64,000 bases of DNA from [Clostridium] hylemonae DSM 15053 (GCF_008281175.1 NZ_CP036524.1:2666001-2730000); one strand, 5' to 3'. Positions 15,665-25,010 are shown, counted from the first letter of the stretch. The notes: generated by a model from the sequence alone, not told the origin. Translations and numbers: made by a program.

Positions 15665-16861
15665 TTATGATGTATAGTTATCAAAATATCCCTGTACAAG
15701 GATTACCGGTGTCCCTTTATCGCCGGAGCCGCTTGTAAGGTCACAGAGCGAACCGATCAGGTCCGTCAGCCTTCTGGGCGTCGTCCCTTGGGCAGCCATA
15801 TCGCCGACCAGGTCTTCCTTCTTTTCTTTGATGCGCGCTGAGACTGCATCCTTTAAAGCCTGCCCGGACAGTTCCTTAAAATCATTGTCCGCCAGATATT
15901 TGAGCTTCACCTCATTCGGAGTCCCTATAAGCCCTTCTGTGTTGGCAACGGACACACACGGATCCGCCAGCTCCCATATCTTTCCTACCGGATCCTTGAA
16001 CGCTCCGTCTCCGTATACCATGACTTCTACATGCTTCCCCGTCTTATCGAGAAACTGCTTCTGAATATTTAAAACAAGTTCCATACACTTTGCGGTCCTT
16101 GGGAAAAGCTTGACTGCTTCTTCCGTAGACTTGTTGGATCCGAGAAGACCGTAATCTTCGTTGCATCCGCTTCCGTCCACCGGAGCTGTCAGGATATCAT
16201 CCATGCCGCAGACGACCTCCGCTCCATTTTTCTTCAACAATCGTTTCGTCCTTTCACGGCTGTGAATATCGCAGTTTAATACTTTCTTCGTATAATTAAG
16301 GATTTCCTTCGGATGGTTTGCGAAGATAACCTCGACCTCTGCCCCCTCGCTCTCGATCAGATCACTGTAATACTGCACATAATCCACGCCGGTGAACGGA
16401 TGCCTGTTCTCACCGAACAGCTCTCTGTAGCGTTTTACATCCAGCACGTCGCTGTATGGGTTGACACCTGCCTCATCGAGCTGATCCAGAGATACAAGTT
16501 CATTTCCCACTTCGTCGCTCGGATAACTCAGCATAAGCACAACCTTCTTCGCTCCTCTGGCAATACCCTTCAGACAGATGGAAAACCGGTTCCTTGACAG
16601 GATCGGAAAGATGACCCCGACCGTCTCCCCGCCCAGTTTATTCTTCACGTCCTGTGCAATGGCATCTACAGAAGCATAATTTCCCTGTGCCCTTGCCACG
16701 ATTGATTCTGTGACTGCTACTACGTCTCTGTCACGTATGTCAAAGCCCTCGCTTTTAGCTGCCTCCAGAACATTTTCTACAATAATATCCGCAAGGTCGT
16801 CCCCCTCCCGTATGATAGGGCATCGGATTCCCCTTGATACAGTACCCACTCTTCTTTCCAT
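15665..16861 (-). CDS. CofE-like (F420-0:glutamate ligase family) protein
   Basis: 398 residues. The N-terminal half has the CofE-family pattern: GIRCPIIREGDDLADIIVE, DRDVVAVTESIVARAQGNY and GVIFPILSRNRFSICLKG. The C-terminal half carries VMVYGDGAFKDPVGKIWELADP. In methanogens and actinobacteria CofE adds glutamate to coenzyme F420. No other F420 gene is visible here, and F420 is not known from this group, so the substrate is probably different. It precedes guaA on the same strand and has its own promoter, suggesting a two-gene transcript. The family is likely, the function unknown. Confidence 0.7.
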   Translation of the reverse strand: MERRVGTVSRGIRCPIIREGDDLADIIVENVLEAAKSEGFDIRDRDVVAVTESIVARAQGNYASVDAIAQDVKNKLGGETVGVIFPILSRNRFSICLKGIARGAKKVVLMLSYPSDEVGNELVSLDQLDEAGVNPYSDVLDVKRYRELFGENRHPFTGVDYVQYYSDLIESEGAEVEVIFANHPKEILNYTKKVLNCDIHSRERTKRLLKKNGAEVVCGMDDILTAPVDGSGCNEDYGLLGSNKSTEEAVKLFPRTAKCMELVLNIQKQFLDKTGKHVEVMVYGDGAFKDPVGKIWELADPCVSVANTEGLIGTPNEVKLKYLADNDFKELSGQALKDAVSARIKEKKEDLVGDMAAQGTTPRRLTDLIGSLCDLTSGSGDKGTPVILVQGYFDNYTS

Positions 16862-16901
16862 ACCAGTATTCTCCTTAATATATTTTCATTCGTCTTTGTT
16901 T

Positions 16902-16930
16902 ATTGTACCTTATTTTCCCCTTCCGCTCAA
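16902..16930 (-). promoter_or_regulatory. Promoter of the CofE-like gene
   Basis: Minus-strand -35 TTGAGC (16925-16930) and -10 TACAAT (16902-16907) with a 17-bp spacer, about 40 bp upstream of the ATG, with AAGGAG between. Confidence 0.6.
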
Positions 16931-16955
16931 TACTGCTTTTTCATAAATATACAAC

Positions 16956-17004
16956 AAAAGGCCGGGCCTTTTCTGCCCTGCAGAGCATAAAGACCCGGTC
17001 CTTT
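16956..17004 (-). terminator. GC-rich terminator after the XRE regulator gene
   Basis: AAAAGGC-CGG-GCCTTTT (16956-16972) is self-complementary and also pairs with the arm at 16989-17004 to make a longer imperfect stem. It lies 14 nt beyond the stop of the XRE-type gene. Two alternative foldings are possible. A simple terminator is the cautious reading. Confidence 0.6.
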
Positions 17005-17017
17005 AGATATGTCCTTC

Positions 17018-17893
17018 CTAACTTTCTTTTGTCAGCAGAATACTGACAATACCGCAGAGAATTCCACCTGCCGGAAATACGACCCACAGCGTGCCCCAGC
17101 CGTCCGCCCAAAAACCTCCGAGCATATAGATAAGTACAGCAGCCATCATGATAGTGCCGCAGAGCTTTCCGATCTTTTTCTTCTCGGGGCTTGAGGCATT
17201 TTCACTGTTATATTCGTATATGCTGTATTTCTTTTTCTGCAGTCCCGCATAGACCAGAATTGATATGGAAGCTGCAATGAAAAGCATGAACACCCCATGC
17301 ACGGCATCTTCATTGAGCTGCGGCGGCAACGCCACGCCATCCATCCCAAGCTCCAAAATGAACCCGCAGAATATAAGTCCGATTCCGACAGCACACATGG
17401 TAATATACCTTTTATGAAACGATTCTATTTCTTTTTCCGTATATACGTTTCCAACCATTGGATATCTTCTCGCAAACTCACTGTGCTTTAATCCCTGAAC
17501 AACAAATATGAGCACTGCGCCGACCACAAAAAACATAAAGAGCATATCGCAGATCTTCTCAGCTGTATACACCCCCGCCAGCAGTTCATACACCGCAACC
17601 CCGAGCAGCAAAAGCCCGACTCCAAAGCTTATGGCCCTGCTGTATTCATTCATATGTTTCTCATATTCATCATGTTCCTCCACATATGAATTCCTTGCGT
17701 CTCCCTGCACGAGCACATCCATACCGCACTGGAACATCTCACTTAACTGGAGCAGCTTATCCATCTCAGGAAAGCTGCCTCCTGACTCCCATTTTGAAAC
17801 AGACTGTCTGGACACCTGTAGCTGTTCGGCTATCTGTTCCTGTGTATATCCTTTTTTCTGTCTGAGAAACTGTAAATTTTCTGCAAAGCCCAT
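17018..17893 (-). CDS. XRE-type regulator with C-terminal membrane domain
   Basis: 291 residues. An HTH_3 domain occupies residues 1-60 (LRQKKGYTQEQIAEQLQVSRQSVSKWESGGSFPEMDKL). It is followed by a charged linker and about six hydrophobic segments, so the DNA-binding head is probably tethered to the membrane. This architecture is common in Firmicutes, but the signals are mostly unknown. The start is at ATG 17893 because GGAGGAG lies ahead of it. The frame continues six codons further up without a ribosome site. It stands alone between two terminator-like regions. Confidence 0.83.
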   Translation of the reverse strand: MGFAENLQFLRQKKGYTQEQIAEQLQVSRQSVSKWESGGSFPEMDKLLQLSEMFQCGMDVLVQGDARNSYVEEHDEYEKHMNEYSRAISFGVGLLLLGVAVYELLAGVYTAEKICDMLFMFFVVGAVLIFVVQGLKHSEFARRYPMVGNVYTEKEIESFHKRYITMCAVGIGLIFCGFILELGMDGVALPPQLNEDAVHGVFMLFIAASISILVYAGLQKKKYSIYEYNSENASSPEKKKIGKLCGTIMMAAVLIYMLGGFWADGWGTLWVVFPAGGILCGIVSILLTKES

Positions 17894-18040
17894 TTTGGTC
17901 TCCTCCTTCAACTTTTATGGCCTTATCATACGATTGCACAGTGTAAACCTCCACCAATTCTCTGTTGCGTTTGGCTAATTTAAGCGCAACCGGTATTTGC
18001 GCGCCTCATTTTTCAGTATATTTACACTGTTTTTCCATTC

Positions 18041-18688
18041 TCAGGACAGAAACTTTTTTATTTCTTCTACATTCTCCACAATATAATCTGCACCGGCCTT
18101 TTCAAGCTCTTCACGGCTTCCATATCCGTGCAGGACACCCATGACGTCGACTCCCGCCTCATGCGCCCCGATAACATCGTGTTTCCTGTCCCCTATCATG
18201 AGCACCCCGGACAGATCACTGATGCCGCAGCTCTCCAGCGCGTATGCGATCACTTCCGCCTTTTTCACCCTTTTTTCATCCATGGTGGCGCCTGCCACAA
18301 AGGAAAAATAGCTGTCCAGATGAAAATGCTCCAGTATCCGCTCTGCGAACACTTCAGGTTTCGAGGTGGCTATTATGAGCTTTCTCCCTTGTCTGTTCAG
18401 CGCTGCCAGCAGTTCCTCCATACCTTCGTATACCTCATTTTCAAAGATACCCTTATCCGTAAAGTATTCTCGGTAATACTCAATTCCGCGGGCGGTCTCT
18501 TCCTCAGAAAACTCATAGAACTGCCGGAACGAATCTGCCAGCGGCGGTCCGATAAATTTGTACAGCCTGCTCCTGTCTTCTTCTATTATGCCGAATTTCC
18601 TCAGTGCATGCATGACTGAATTAGTAATGCCGATGCCCGGGTCGGTGACCGTGCCGTCCAGGTCAAACAAAATGTATTTATAATCCAT
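18041..18688 (-). CDS. HAD hydrolase, phosphoglycolate phosphatase-like
   Basis: 215 residues of HAD subfamily IA. Motif I is FDLDGTVTDPG with the nucleophile Asp, motif II is IIATSKPE, and motif III/IV is MIGDRKHDVIGA. The cap domain lies between about residues 20 and 80. It resembles Gph/PpaX-type phosphatases that remove phosphoglycolate or pyrophosphate, but HAD substrates cannot be fixed from sequence. AAGGAGAG lies before the ATG. Monocistronic, with the divergent zincin-like gene upstream. Confidence 0.82.
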   Translation of the reverse strand: MDYKYILFDLDGTVTDPGIGITNSVMHALRKFGIIEEDRSRLYKFIGPPLADSFRQFYEFSEEETARGIEYYREYFTDKGIFENEVYEGMEELLAALNRQGRKLIIATSKPEVFAERILEHFHLDSYFSFVAGATMDEKRVKKAEVIAYALESCGISDLSGVLMIGDRKHDVIGAHEAGVDVMGVLHGYGSREELEKAGADYIVENVEEIKKFLS

Positions 18689-18773
18689 GAAACTCTCTCC
18701 TTAACCGTATTTATCCCGTTGTGCTATATTGTACCATAAATCATTAAAATGAGTTATTTTAATTTATAAACCA

Positions 18774-18801
18774 TCGACAAGAAAACATACGGCTGTATAA
18801 T
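18774..18801 (+). promoter_or_regulatory. Promoter of the zincin-like gene
   Basis: TCGACA (18774-18779) and TATAAT (18796-18801) with a 16-bp spacer, about 80 bp upstream of the TTG start. It faces away from the HAD phosphatase gene. Confidence 0.5.
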
Positions 18802-18884
18802 AGTATATATAGCCAACTTTATTATATGAGCTGCGGCAGCGAATACAAAAGTTACAGAAGCGCCCGAGATTGGAGGAGGTAAAC

Positions 18885-20180
18885 TTGTATACATATGAAG
18901 CAAAGAAAGTTCCGTCCAAAGACTGCAAATCACAAAACAGATTAATGTATGCACAAAAGACGCCGGCATTTTCAAATAAACTGCCCATTCAGAGAGCGCC
19001 GATTCCCCGGCATCTGATCCAGGCAATCTTAAGCTACGACCATGGCGGAGCTGTCACGGATGAACTCCGGCAGGCGGTAGTTGCGATGGATCACACGGTT
19101 CTGTCACATATCTCGGATGATGTGATCAGCAGAAACGCCCTGGACATTAAAAGTTTTATGACCGGTAAACCAGTGAGGACCGATAAGGTACTGCCGGATC
19201 AGTCTCAGGCCTATGACATGCCCCCTTCTGAGTCGGGAGGTGAGCCCCGCTCATCATCCCTAGGACAGGTTCATGGCTTCAGCAATGTTCAGGTTGGTCT
19301 CACCCAGTTTGATCATATGCAGGTAATCCGCGAAAACAGCGCACACCGAACGCCCATGGGCGAGTATAAAACAGATACCGCAAGACTGGACAGGAGAATG
19401 GCCCGCATTGCTGAATTGACGATCATAGATACTTTGACATGGTTATTTGCTTCATTGTCAGAACAGGAGAAGGGAATATTAAAGGAACAGACCATCCGGC
19501 TTGAGTTCGTCGTAGGCAGCATGCTCAACAAGCAGCAACAGTCTGCATGGACATTTAACGGCGGGGTACATTATGTAAGGATCTTTTTAAAATCAAAACA
19601 GTCTGTGGATCCTTCAAGTGTGCCAACGCTCCTCTCAGGCAAAACACCGGGGCTTGAGCTAAAGGATTTCAGTGATGATGAGGCGGAAAAGTATTTCAGC
19701 TATATCATATCTCATGAAATGGGACATGTTCTACATGCATTACTGCATCCGGCTAAATTTAAAGTATTGTCAACCATCCTTAATACTCCTTCCCTTGAAA
19801 CAATGAAGGTACCTCCAGAGATTCGCGGATTACTTGACTCAGCTCTTCCCGGAAGTTCCGGCTATGCCAAGGCGAATATACGGGAAGCCGTTGCGGAAAT
19901 ATATACCGCGTTGGTAAATGGTATCCAAATCCCCTCCACATTGTATGAGTGGTATTTAGAAAATGGAGGCATCTCCGTAAATCAAAATACGATCAATAAG
20001 GCAGGCACTCCTGTTCCAGCATTTATTGCCCGATTTATGAACACTTCCCTGCCCGGAAAAAATCACGTAGGACAGCCGGTAAAAGAAGCTGTCCTGGAAA
20101 TATCCAAGGCTCTGGAAGCCGGAGAAGATATTTTACCTGTTCTGCGTACCTGGTATATTTCAAACGGAGGCCATGCTTAA
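18885..20180 (+). CDS. Orphan zincin-like metalloprotease with C-terminal tandem repeat
   Basis: 431 residues from TTG 18885, chosen because GGAGGAGG lies 5 nt upstream. The N-terminal region is polar and low in hydrophobics (KTPAFSNKLPIQRAPIP), reminiscent of leaders seen on toxin or effector proteins with DUF4157-like domains. A zinc-binding motif HEMGH is at residues 277-281. About 55 residues later REAVAE offers a candidate third ligand glutamate (334 or 338). The last 100 residues hold two copies of an about 32-residue unit (EAVxEIxxAL...WY..NGG). There is no signal peptide or membrane helix. It is not a family I can name. The catalytic role is inferred only from the motif, and the target is unknown. 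Confidence 0.6.
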   Translation: MYTYEAKKVPSKDCKSQNRLMYAQKTPAFSNKLPIQRAPIPRHLIQAILSYDHGGAVTDELRQAVVAMDHTVLSHISDDVISRNALDIKSFMTGKPVRTDKVLPDQSQAYDMPPSESGGEPRSSSLGQVHGFSNVQVGLTQFDHMQVIRENSAHRTPMGEYKTDTARLDRRMARIAELTIIDTLTWLFASLSEQEKGILKEQTIRLEFVVGSMLNKQQQSAWTFNGGVHYVRIFLKSKQSVDPSSVPTLLSGKTPGLELKDFSDDEAEKYFSYIISHEMGHVLHALLHPAKFKVLSTILNTPSLETMKVPPEIRGLLDSALPGSSGYAKANIREAVAEIYTALVNGIQIPSTLYEWYLENGGISVNQNTINKAGTPVPAFIARFMNTSLPGKNHVGQPVKEAVLEISKALEAGEDILPVLRTWYISNGGHA

Positions 20181-20204
20181 CTGCCAATGACCAAAGGGAC
20201 TGGA

Positions 20205-21308
20205 TTATACTCCTTCCTCTGCATAATGCCTTCCGATGGCATCTGCCGCCATGATCGCCGCATATACGTCTTCCGGTGTAACCTCAAACGGCATATTGCC
20301 AAGCGTATCTCCTTCTGCCGCGGCAAGCTTTGCCACTTCCATGATCTGATCCGGCTTCACTTCTTTTATCCCGAGCTGAGAAAGTGTGGTCGGAAGCCCT
20401 ACGGCGCTGCAGAAATCCACCACCGTCTCAATCTCCTCGGAATCCGCGTTTTCAAGCACAAGCTGTACGAGTGTGCCGAAGGCTACTTTCTCCCCGTGGT
20501 ACAGGGCATGTGTCTCTTCGATCACCGTCAGCCCGTTATGGACCGCATGGGCGCCGGCCAGGCCGCCGCTCTCAAATCCGATCCCGGACAGGTATGTATT
20601 CGCCTCGATCACATGCTCCACTGCTTTTGTACACACATTTTCCGTCACTGCCAGCGCCGCGCTGACGCCGTTCTCCAGAAGCGTCTCATAGCAGAGCCTG
20701 GCGAGCGCCATGGCTGCCAGCGTGCTCTTTCCGCCCACACAGTTCGCTGCGGAAGACTGCATGCACGCTCTCGCCTCAAAATATGTTGCCAGCGCGTCCC
20801 CCATGCCGGCCACGAGAAGTCTCGCAGGCGCCTTGCTCACCACTTCTGTATCCACGAGGACTACATTCGGGCTCGCAGGAAGGAAGAGATATTTCTCAAA
20901 TACACCTTCGTCCGTATATATGACAGAGAGCGCGCTGCACGGCGCATCAGTAGATGCGATCGTCGGCACGATGATGACAGGCTTCCCCATGTAATGTGCA
21001 ACTGCCTTTGCGGTGTCGTGGATCTTTCCGCCGCCGACACCGGCTATCATATCGCAGCCTGCTCCTTCTGCAGCCTTCATCACGCGGTTGATTTCATTCA
21101 TACTGCACTCGCCGTTAAATACTTCGTAGACCGTTTCTACCCCTGTTCCTTCCTTTCCCGCCTGTATGGACGGCTCCACCCGCTTCTTTCCGGACGGACT
21201 CGTAAGGATAAACAGGCGGCTGCCGTAGCTGGCCGCATATTTGCAAAGGTTGTTAAGTTCTCCTTTTCCCTGAATATATCTGCCTGGACTGCCTATGATC
21301 TGTGCCAT
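20205..21308 (-). CDS. gldA: Glycerol dehydrogenase (iron-type alcohol dehydrogenase)
   Basis: 367 residues of the GldA family. The NAD-binding glycine motif is GVGGGKIHDTAKAVAHY, followed by PTIASTDAPCSALSVIY. The metal ligands are the Asp in GMGDALATYFEA, the His in GAHAVHNGL and the His in HALYHGEKVAFG. It oxidises glycerol to dihydroxyacetone with NAD+, or works in reverse on small hydroxyketones. AAGGAGG precedes the ATG, and a strong promoter lies about 50 bp upstream. It converges on the zincin-like gene with only 24 nt between stops and no clear terminator. Confidence 0.92.
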   Translation of the reverse strand: MAQIIGSPGRYIQGKGELNNLCKYAASYGSRLFILTSPSGKKRVEPSIQAGKEGTGVETVYEVFNGECSMNEINRVMKAAEGAGCDMIAGVGGGKIHDTAKAVAHYMGKPVIIVPTIASTDAPCSALSVIYTDEGVFEKYLFLPASPNVVLVDTEVVSKAPARLLVAGMGDALATYFEARACMQSSAANCVGGKSTLAAMALARLCYETLLENGVSAALAVTENVCTKAVEHVIEANTYLSGIGFESGGLAGAHAVHNGLTVIEETHALYHGEKVAFGTLVQLVLENADSEEIETVVDFCSAVGLPTTLSQLGIKEVKPDQIMEVAKLAAAEGDTLGNMPFEVTPEDVYAAIMAADAIGRHYAEEGV

Positions 21309-21355
21309 GGTATGTACCTCCTTTTAATGCTTCGTTATTTTTTTAACATATAGTA

Positions 21356-21383
21356 ATTATACTGCTTCTCACAGATTTGTCAA
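21356..21383 (-). promoter_or_regulatory. gldA promoter
   Basis: Minus-strand -35 TTGACA (21378-21383) and -10 TATAAT (21356-21361), both consensus, with a 16-bp spacer. Confidence 0.8.
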
Positions 21384-21403
21384 TATGATACATCCTGTCC
21401 TCT

Positions 21404-21446
21404 AAAAAAAGAACAGTGCTGAATGTGTCTCCACATCAGCACTGTA
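21404..21446 (-). terminator. Terminator of the hydrogenase operon
   Basis: Stem ACAGTGCTG (21413-21421) pairs with 21437-21445, extended by ATGTG/CACAT, and is followed by seven T residues on the minus strand. It lies about 20 nt after the hydA stop. Confidence 0.88.
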
Positions 21447-21464
21447 TTGTTAACGTTATATTCT

Positions 21465-23207
21465 TTAATTTACTGTACGTTTCACATAGCTCGTATGTAA
21501 TGTCTCATGAGCCTTATGGCTGCCCGGCTCGCCGAGGTATTCGTCATACAGCTTCTTGATGGCCGGATTTTCATGTGACTTACGGATCGGTTTTGCCGCA
21601 TCATTGTTATACAGCACACTTGCGCGGATCCCGCGCACATCTGTGAAATTGCGCACATCGCCGGATACCTGGGGCTGTCCGCCTCCGTTTACACATCCGC
21701 CCGGACATCCCATTATCTCTATAAAGTGGTAGTCCGCTTCCCCTGATTTTACTTTGTTCAGAAGCGTCCTTGCATTGTTAAGTCCGGATGCGACTGCCAC
21801 CTTCACATCCATGCCCGCCACATTGTAAGATGCCTCTTTGACACCTTCTGTACCGCGGACATCCGTAAAGTCCAGATTAGCCAACTCTTCGCCTGTGAGA
21901 ACTTCAACTGCAGTACGCAGCGCAGCCTCCATAACACCGCCGGTAGCGCCGAAGATCACGGCCGCACCTGTCGATTCTCCCATCGGGTCGTCGAATTTTT
22001 CATCCGGCAGCACCGTAAATTCTATACCGCAGCGCTTGATCAGCCTTGCGAGCTCTCTGGTCGTGATCGCGATATCCACGTCCGGAACTCCGGCTGCATC
22101 CTGATCGTCACGTCCGATCTCAAACTTCTTGGCCGTACATGGCATCACGCTGACGGAAACGATCTTCTTCGGGTCAATGCCCTCTTTCTCCGCAAAGTAT
22201 GTCTTCAGCATAGCGCCGAACATCTGCTGCGGTGATTTACAGCTGGACAAATGCTCTGTCATATCAGGGAAGTAATGCTCGCAGTATTTGATCCATCCGG
22301 GTGAACAGGATGTGATGAGCGGCAGTACCCCGCCGTTTTTCACTCTGTCGAGAAGCTCTGTGGCTTCTTCCATGATCGTGAGATCGGCCGCCCAGTCAGT
22401 ATCAAAGACCTTGTCAAATCCGACTCTTCTGAGCGCTGCTGCCATCTTGCCTTCTACATCCGTACCCATCGGGTAACCGAACTCTTCACCAAGCCCCGCC
22501 CGGACAGAAGGAGCTGTCTGTACAACAACATATTTGTCAGGATCTGCGATGGCATCGAGGATCTGCTGTGTGTAATCCTTCTCATATAAGGCTCCGGTAG
22601 GACAGACTGCGATACACTGTCCGCAGGATACACAGCTCGTTTCTCCGAGTCCCATCTCAAAAGCAGAACCGATCATCGTATCAAATCCACGGTTATTGGC
22701 GCCGATAACGCCGATTCCCTGTGTCTTTTCACACGTTGCAACACAACGGCGGCAGAGAATACATTTATTGTTGTCACGTACCATATGGGCTGCGGATTCA
22801 TCCAGATCATAATGCGTCATATCGCCCTCATAATAATCTGCATCATCCACGCCGTATTCTTTACATAACTGCTGAAGTTCACAGTTACCGCTGCGCACAC
22901 ATGACAGACATTTCTGGTCATGGTTGGAAAGCAGCAGCTGAAGTGTTCTTCTTCTGGACGCGATGAGCTGAGGAGTGTTTGTAAACACTTCCATCCCTTC
23001 ATTGACCGGGTGCACACACGCCGCGACCAGGTTTCTTGCTCCCTTCACCTCAACGATACACATACGGCAGGCTCCGATCTCGTTGATCTCCTTCAGGAAA
23101 CACAGCGTCGGGATCTTGATTCCGGCCAGCCGGGCTGCTTCAAGGATAGTAGAACCGGCAGGAGCGGATACGTCGAGTCCATTAATTTTAAGATTAATAT
23201 TTTCCAT
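21465..23207 (-). CDS. hydA: NADH-linked [FeFe] hydrogenase catalytic subunit
   Basis: About 580 residues. In order: an N-terminal [2Fe-2S] plant-type domain (C50, C53, C67 region), a His-Cys3 [4Fe-4S] site (HDQKCLSCVRSGNC), two [4Fe-4S] ferredoxin motifs (CILCRRC, CVSCGQC), then the H-cluster domain. The H-cluster motifs are L1 TSCSPGW, L2 MPCTAKK and L3 ECysteine-rich MGCPGGCVNGGGQP, and a short C-terminal SSU-like tail ends it. This is the A3-type layout of trimeric, probably electron-bifurcating hydrogenases. The start is set at the fourth codon (23207), because GGAGG directly abuts the first ATG and is 9 nt from this one. It is the last gene of the operon. Confidence 0.95.
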   Translation of the reverse strand: MENINLKINGLDVSAPAGSTILEAARLAGIKIPTLCFLKEINEIGACRMCIVEVKGARNLVAACVHPVNEGMEVFTNTPQLIASRRRTLQLLLSNHDQKCLSCVRSGNCELQQLCKEYGVDDADYYEGDMTHYDLDESAAHMVRDNNKCILCRRCVATCEKTQGIGVIGANNRGFDTMIGSAFEMGLGETSCVSCGQCIAVCPTGALYEKDYTQQILDAIADPDKYVVVQTAPSVRAGLGEEFGYPMGTDVEGKMAAALRRVGFDKVFDTDWAADLTIMEEATELLDRVKNGGVLPLITSCSPGWIKYCEHYFPDMTEHLSSCKSPQQMFGAMLKTYFAEKEGIDPKKIVSVSVMPCTAKKFEIGRDDQDAAGVPDVDIAITTRELARLIKRCGIEFTVLPDEKFDDPMGESTGAAVIFGATGGVMEAALRTAVEVLTGEELANLDFTDVRGTEGVKEASYNVAGMDVKVAVASGLNNARTLLNKVKSGEADYHFIEIMGCPGGCVNGGGQPQVSGDVRNFTDVRGIRASVLYNNDAAKPIRKSHENPAIKKLYDEYLGEPGSHKAHETLHTSYVKRTVN

Positions 23208-23222
23208 ATTCTCCATCCTCCA

Positions 23223-25010
23223 TTACTCTTTGTAAATAGCACCGAAACGGCATTTTTCCATACATGCTCCACACTTGACACATTTATCCTGATGGATAAC
23301 ATGTGGTTCTTTGACCGCGCCGCTGATCGCATCATTCGGACACGTTCTCGCACATAACGTACATCCCTTACACTTGTCGGCATCGATCTTGTAAGAGAGA
23401 AGCGCCTTACAGACACCGGCCGGACATTTCTTATCTACGATATGCGCCACATACTCGTCTCTGAAATAGCGCATTGTAGAAAGTACAGGGTTCGGCGCCG
23501 TCTGCCCAAGTGCACAAAGAGAATTGGTTTTCAGATGGGCTGCCAGCTCTTCCAGCTTATCCAGGTCTTCCATTGTTCCCTGGCCGTTCGTGATCTTTTC
23601 CAGTATCTCGAGCATACGCCTTGTGCCTACACGGCATGGCGTACATTTGCCGCATGACTCATCGACCGTAAATTCAAGGAAGAACTTGGCGATATCTACC
23701 ATACAGTTATCTTCGTCCATGACGATCAGTCCGCCGGAACCCATCATAGAACCGATGGCGATAAGATTGTCATAGTCGATCGGCACGTCAAAATGTTCCG
23801 CAGGGATACATCCGCCGGAAGGTCCGCCCGTCTGCGCGGCCTTGAACTTCTTCCCGTTCGGGATGCCTCCGCCGATCTCTTCTACTATTTCCCGGAGGGT
23901 AGTTCCCATCGGGATCTCTACCAGTCCTGTGTTGTTTACTTTACCGCCGAGGGCAAATACCTTTGTACCCTTTGACTTCTCTGTTCCCATGGAAGAGAAC
24001 CACTCGGCCCCGTTGAGGATGATCTGCGGTATATTCGCCAGTGTCTCAACGTTGTTTAAGATCGTAGGCTTCTGGAACAGTCCCTTAAGCGCCGGGAACG
24101 GCGGACGCGGACGCGGCTCGCCCCTGTTTCCTTCGATGGATGTCATAAGCGCCGTCTCCTCACCGCAGACAAAAGCACCGGCTCCAAGCCTGATATCAAT
24201 ATCAAAATCAAATCCTGTCTCAAAAATATTCTTACCTAACAGACCGTATTCCCTTGCCTGCTCGATCGCGATATTCAGACGTTCTACAGCGATCGGGTAC
24301 TCCGCACGCACATAGATATATCCCTGGGAAGCGCCGATCGCGTATCCCGCGATAGCCATGGCCTCCAGCACTACATGCGGGTCGCCTTCCAGCACGGAAC
24401 GGTCCATAAATGCGCCCGGGTCGCCTTCGTCTGCATTACAGCAGACATACTTCTGATCCGCCTCGTTGGCAGCCGCAAACTTCCACTTCAGTCCTGTCGG
24501 GAATCCGGCGCCGCCCCGCCCGCGCAGTCCGCTGTCCAGGATCACCTGGATCACTTCCTCCGGCTTCATGCTCGTAAGTACAGTTCCAAGCGCTTCATAT
24601 CCGCGTGTTCCTATGTATTCCTCAATATTTTCCGGATTGATGACGCCACAGTTGCGCAGTGCGACTCTGTGCTGCTTCTTATAGAACTTCGTCTCCTGCA
24701 GCGGAAGAACTTCTTCGTTCTTCACTGTCTCGTCATACAGCAGACGGGTGACAACTCTTCCTTTTAATAAATGTTCTGATACGATTTCCGGAATGTCTTC
24801 TTCTTTTACCATCGCATAGAAAGAACCTTCCGGATAAACGATCATGATCGGGCCGAGCGCGCACAGACCGAAACATCCGGTCTTAACTACGCCTACTTCG
24901 TCTTCCAGCCCGTTTCTTTTGATTTCCGCTTCCAGCCTTTCCCTGATTTTCTGGCTGCCTGAGGAAGTACATCCGGTTCCACCACAAACCAATACGTGTG
25001 AACGATACAT
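23223..25010 (-). CDS. hydB: Hydrogenase NADH/FMN subunit (NuoF-like)
   Basis: 595 residues. A thioredoxin-like [2Fe-2S] domain leads (VCGGTGCTSSGSQ). It is followed by the NuoF core with NADH- and FMN-binding glycine-rich loops (GRGGAGFPTGLKWKF, GAGAYVCGEETAL-like GAGAFVCGEETAL) and the ESCGKCTPCRVGTRRML [4Fe-4S] site. At the C-terminus are two ferredoxin motifs (CKGCTLCARTCPNDAI, CVKCGACMEKC). It binds NAD(H) and passes electrons between HydC and HydA. It lies 15 nt from the hydA start region, tightly coupled. Confidence 0.95.
   Translation of the reverse strand: MYRSHVLVCGGTGCTSSGSQKIRERLEAEIKRNGLEDEVGVVKTGCFGLCALGPIMIVYPEGSFYAMVKEEDIPEIVSEHLLKGRVVTRLLYDETVKNEEVLPLQETKFYKKQHRVALRNCGVINPENIEEYIGTRGYEALGTVLTSMKPEEVIQVILDSGLRGRGGAGFPTGLKWKFAAANEADQKYVCCNADEGDPGAFMDRSVLEGDPHVVLEAMAIAGYAIGASQGYIYVRAEYPIAVERLNIAIEQAREYGLLGKNIFETGFDFDIDIRLGAGAFVCGEETALMTSIEGNRGEPRPRPPFPALKGLFQKPTILNNVETLANIPQIILNGAEWFSSMGTEKSKGTKVFALGGKVNNTGLVEIPMGTTLREIVEEIGGGIPNGKKFKAAQTGGPSGGCIPAEHFDVPIDYDNLIAIGSMMGSGGLIVMDEDNCMVDIAKFFLEFTVDESCGKCTPCRVGTRRMLEILEKITNGQGTMEDLDKLEELAAHLKTNSLCALGQTAPNPVLSTMRYFRDEYVAHIVDKKCPAGVCKALLSYKIDADKCKGCTLCARTCPNDAISGAVKEPHVIHQDKCVKCGACMEKCRFGAIYKE

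Noticed and set aside
15665-16861. Evidence for coenzyme F420 biosynthesis
   Set aside because: Only a CofE-like protein is present. No CofC, CofD, CofG or CofH homologue was seen, and the group is not known to make F420.
20187-21353. 388-codon plus-strand frame opposite gldA
   Set aside because: High in Arg, His and Cys, without recognisable domains. It is the shadow of the GC-rich gldA gene.
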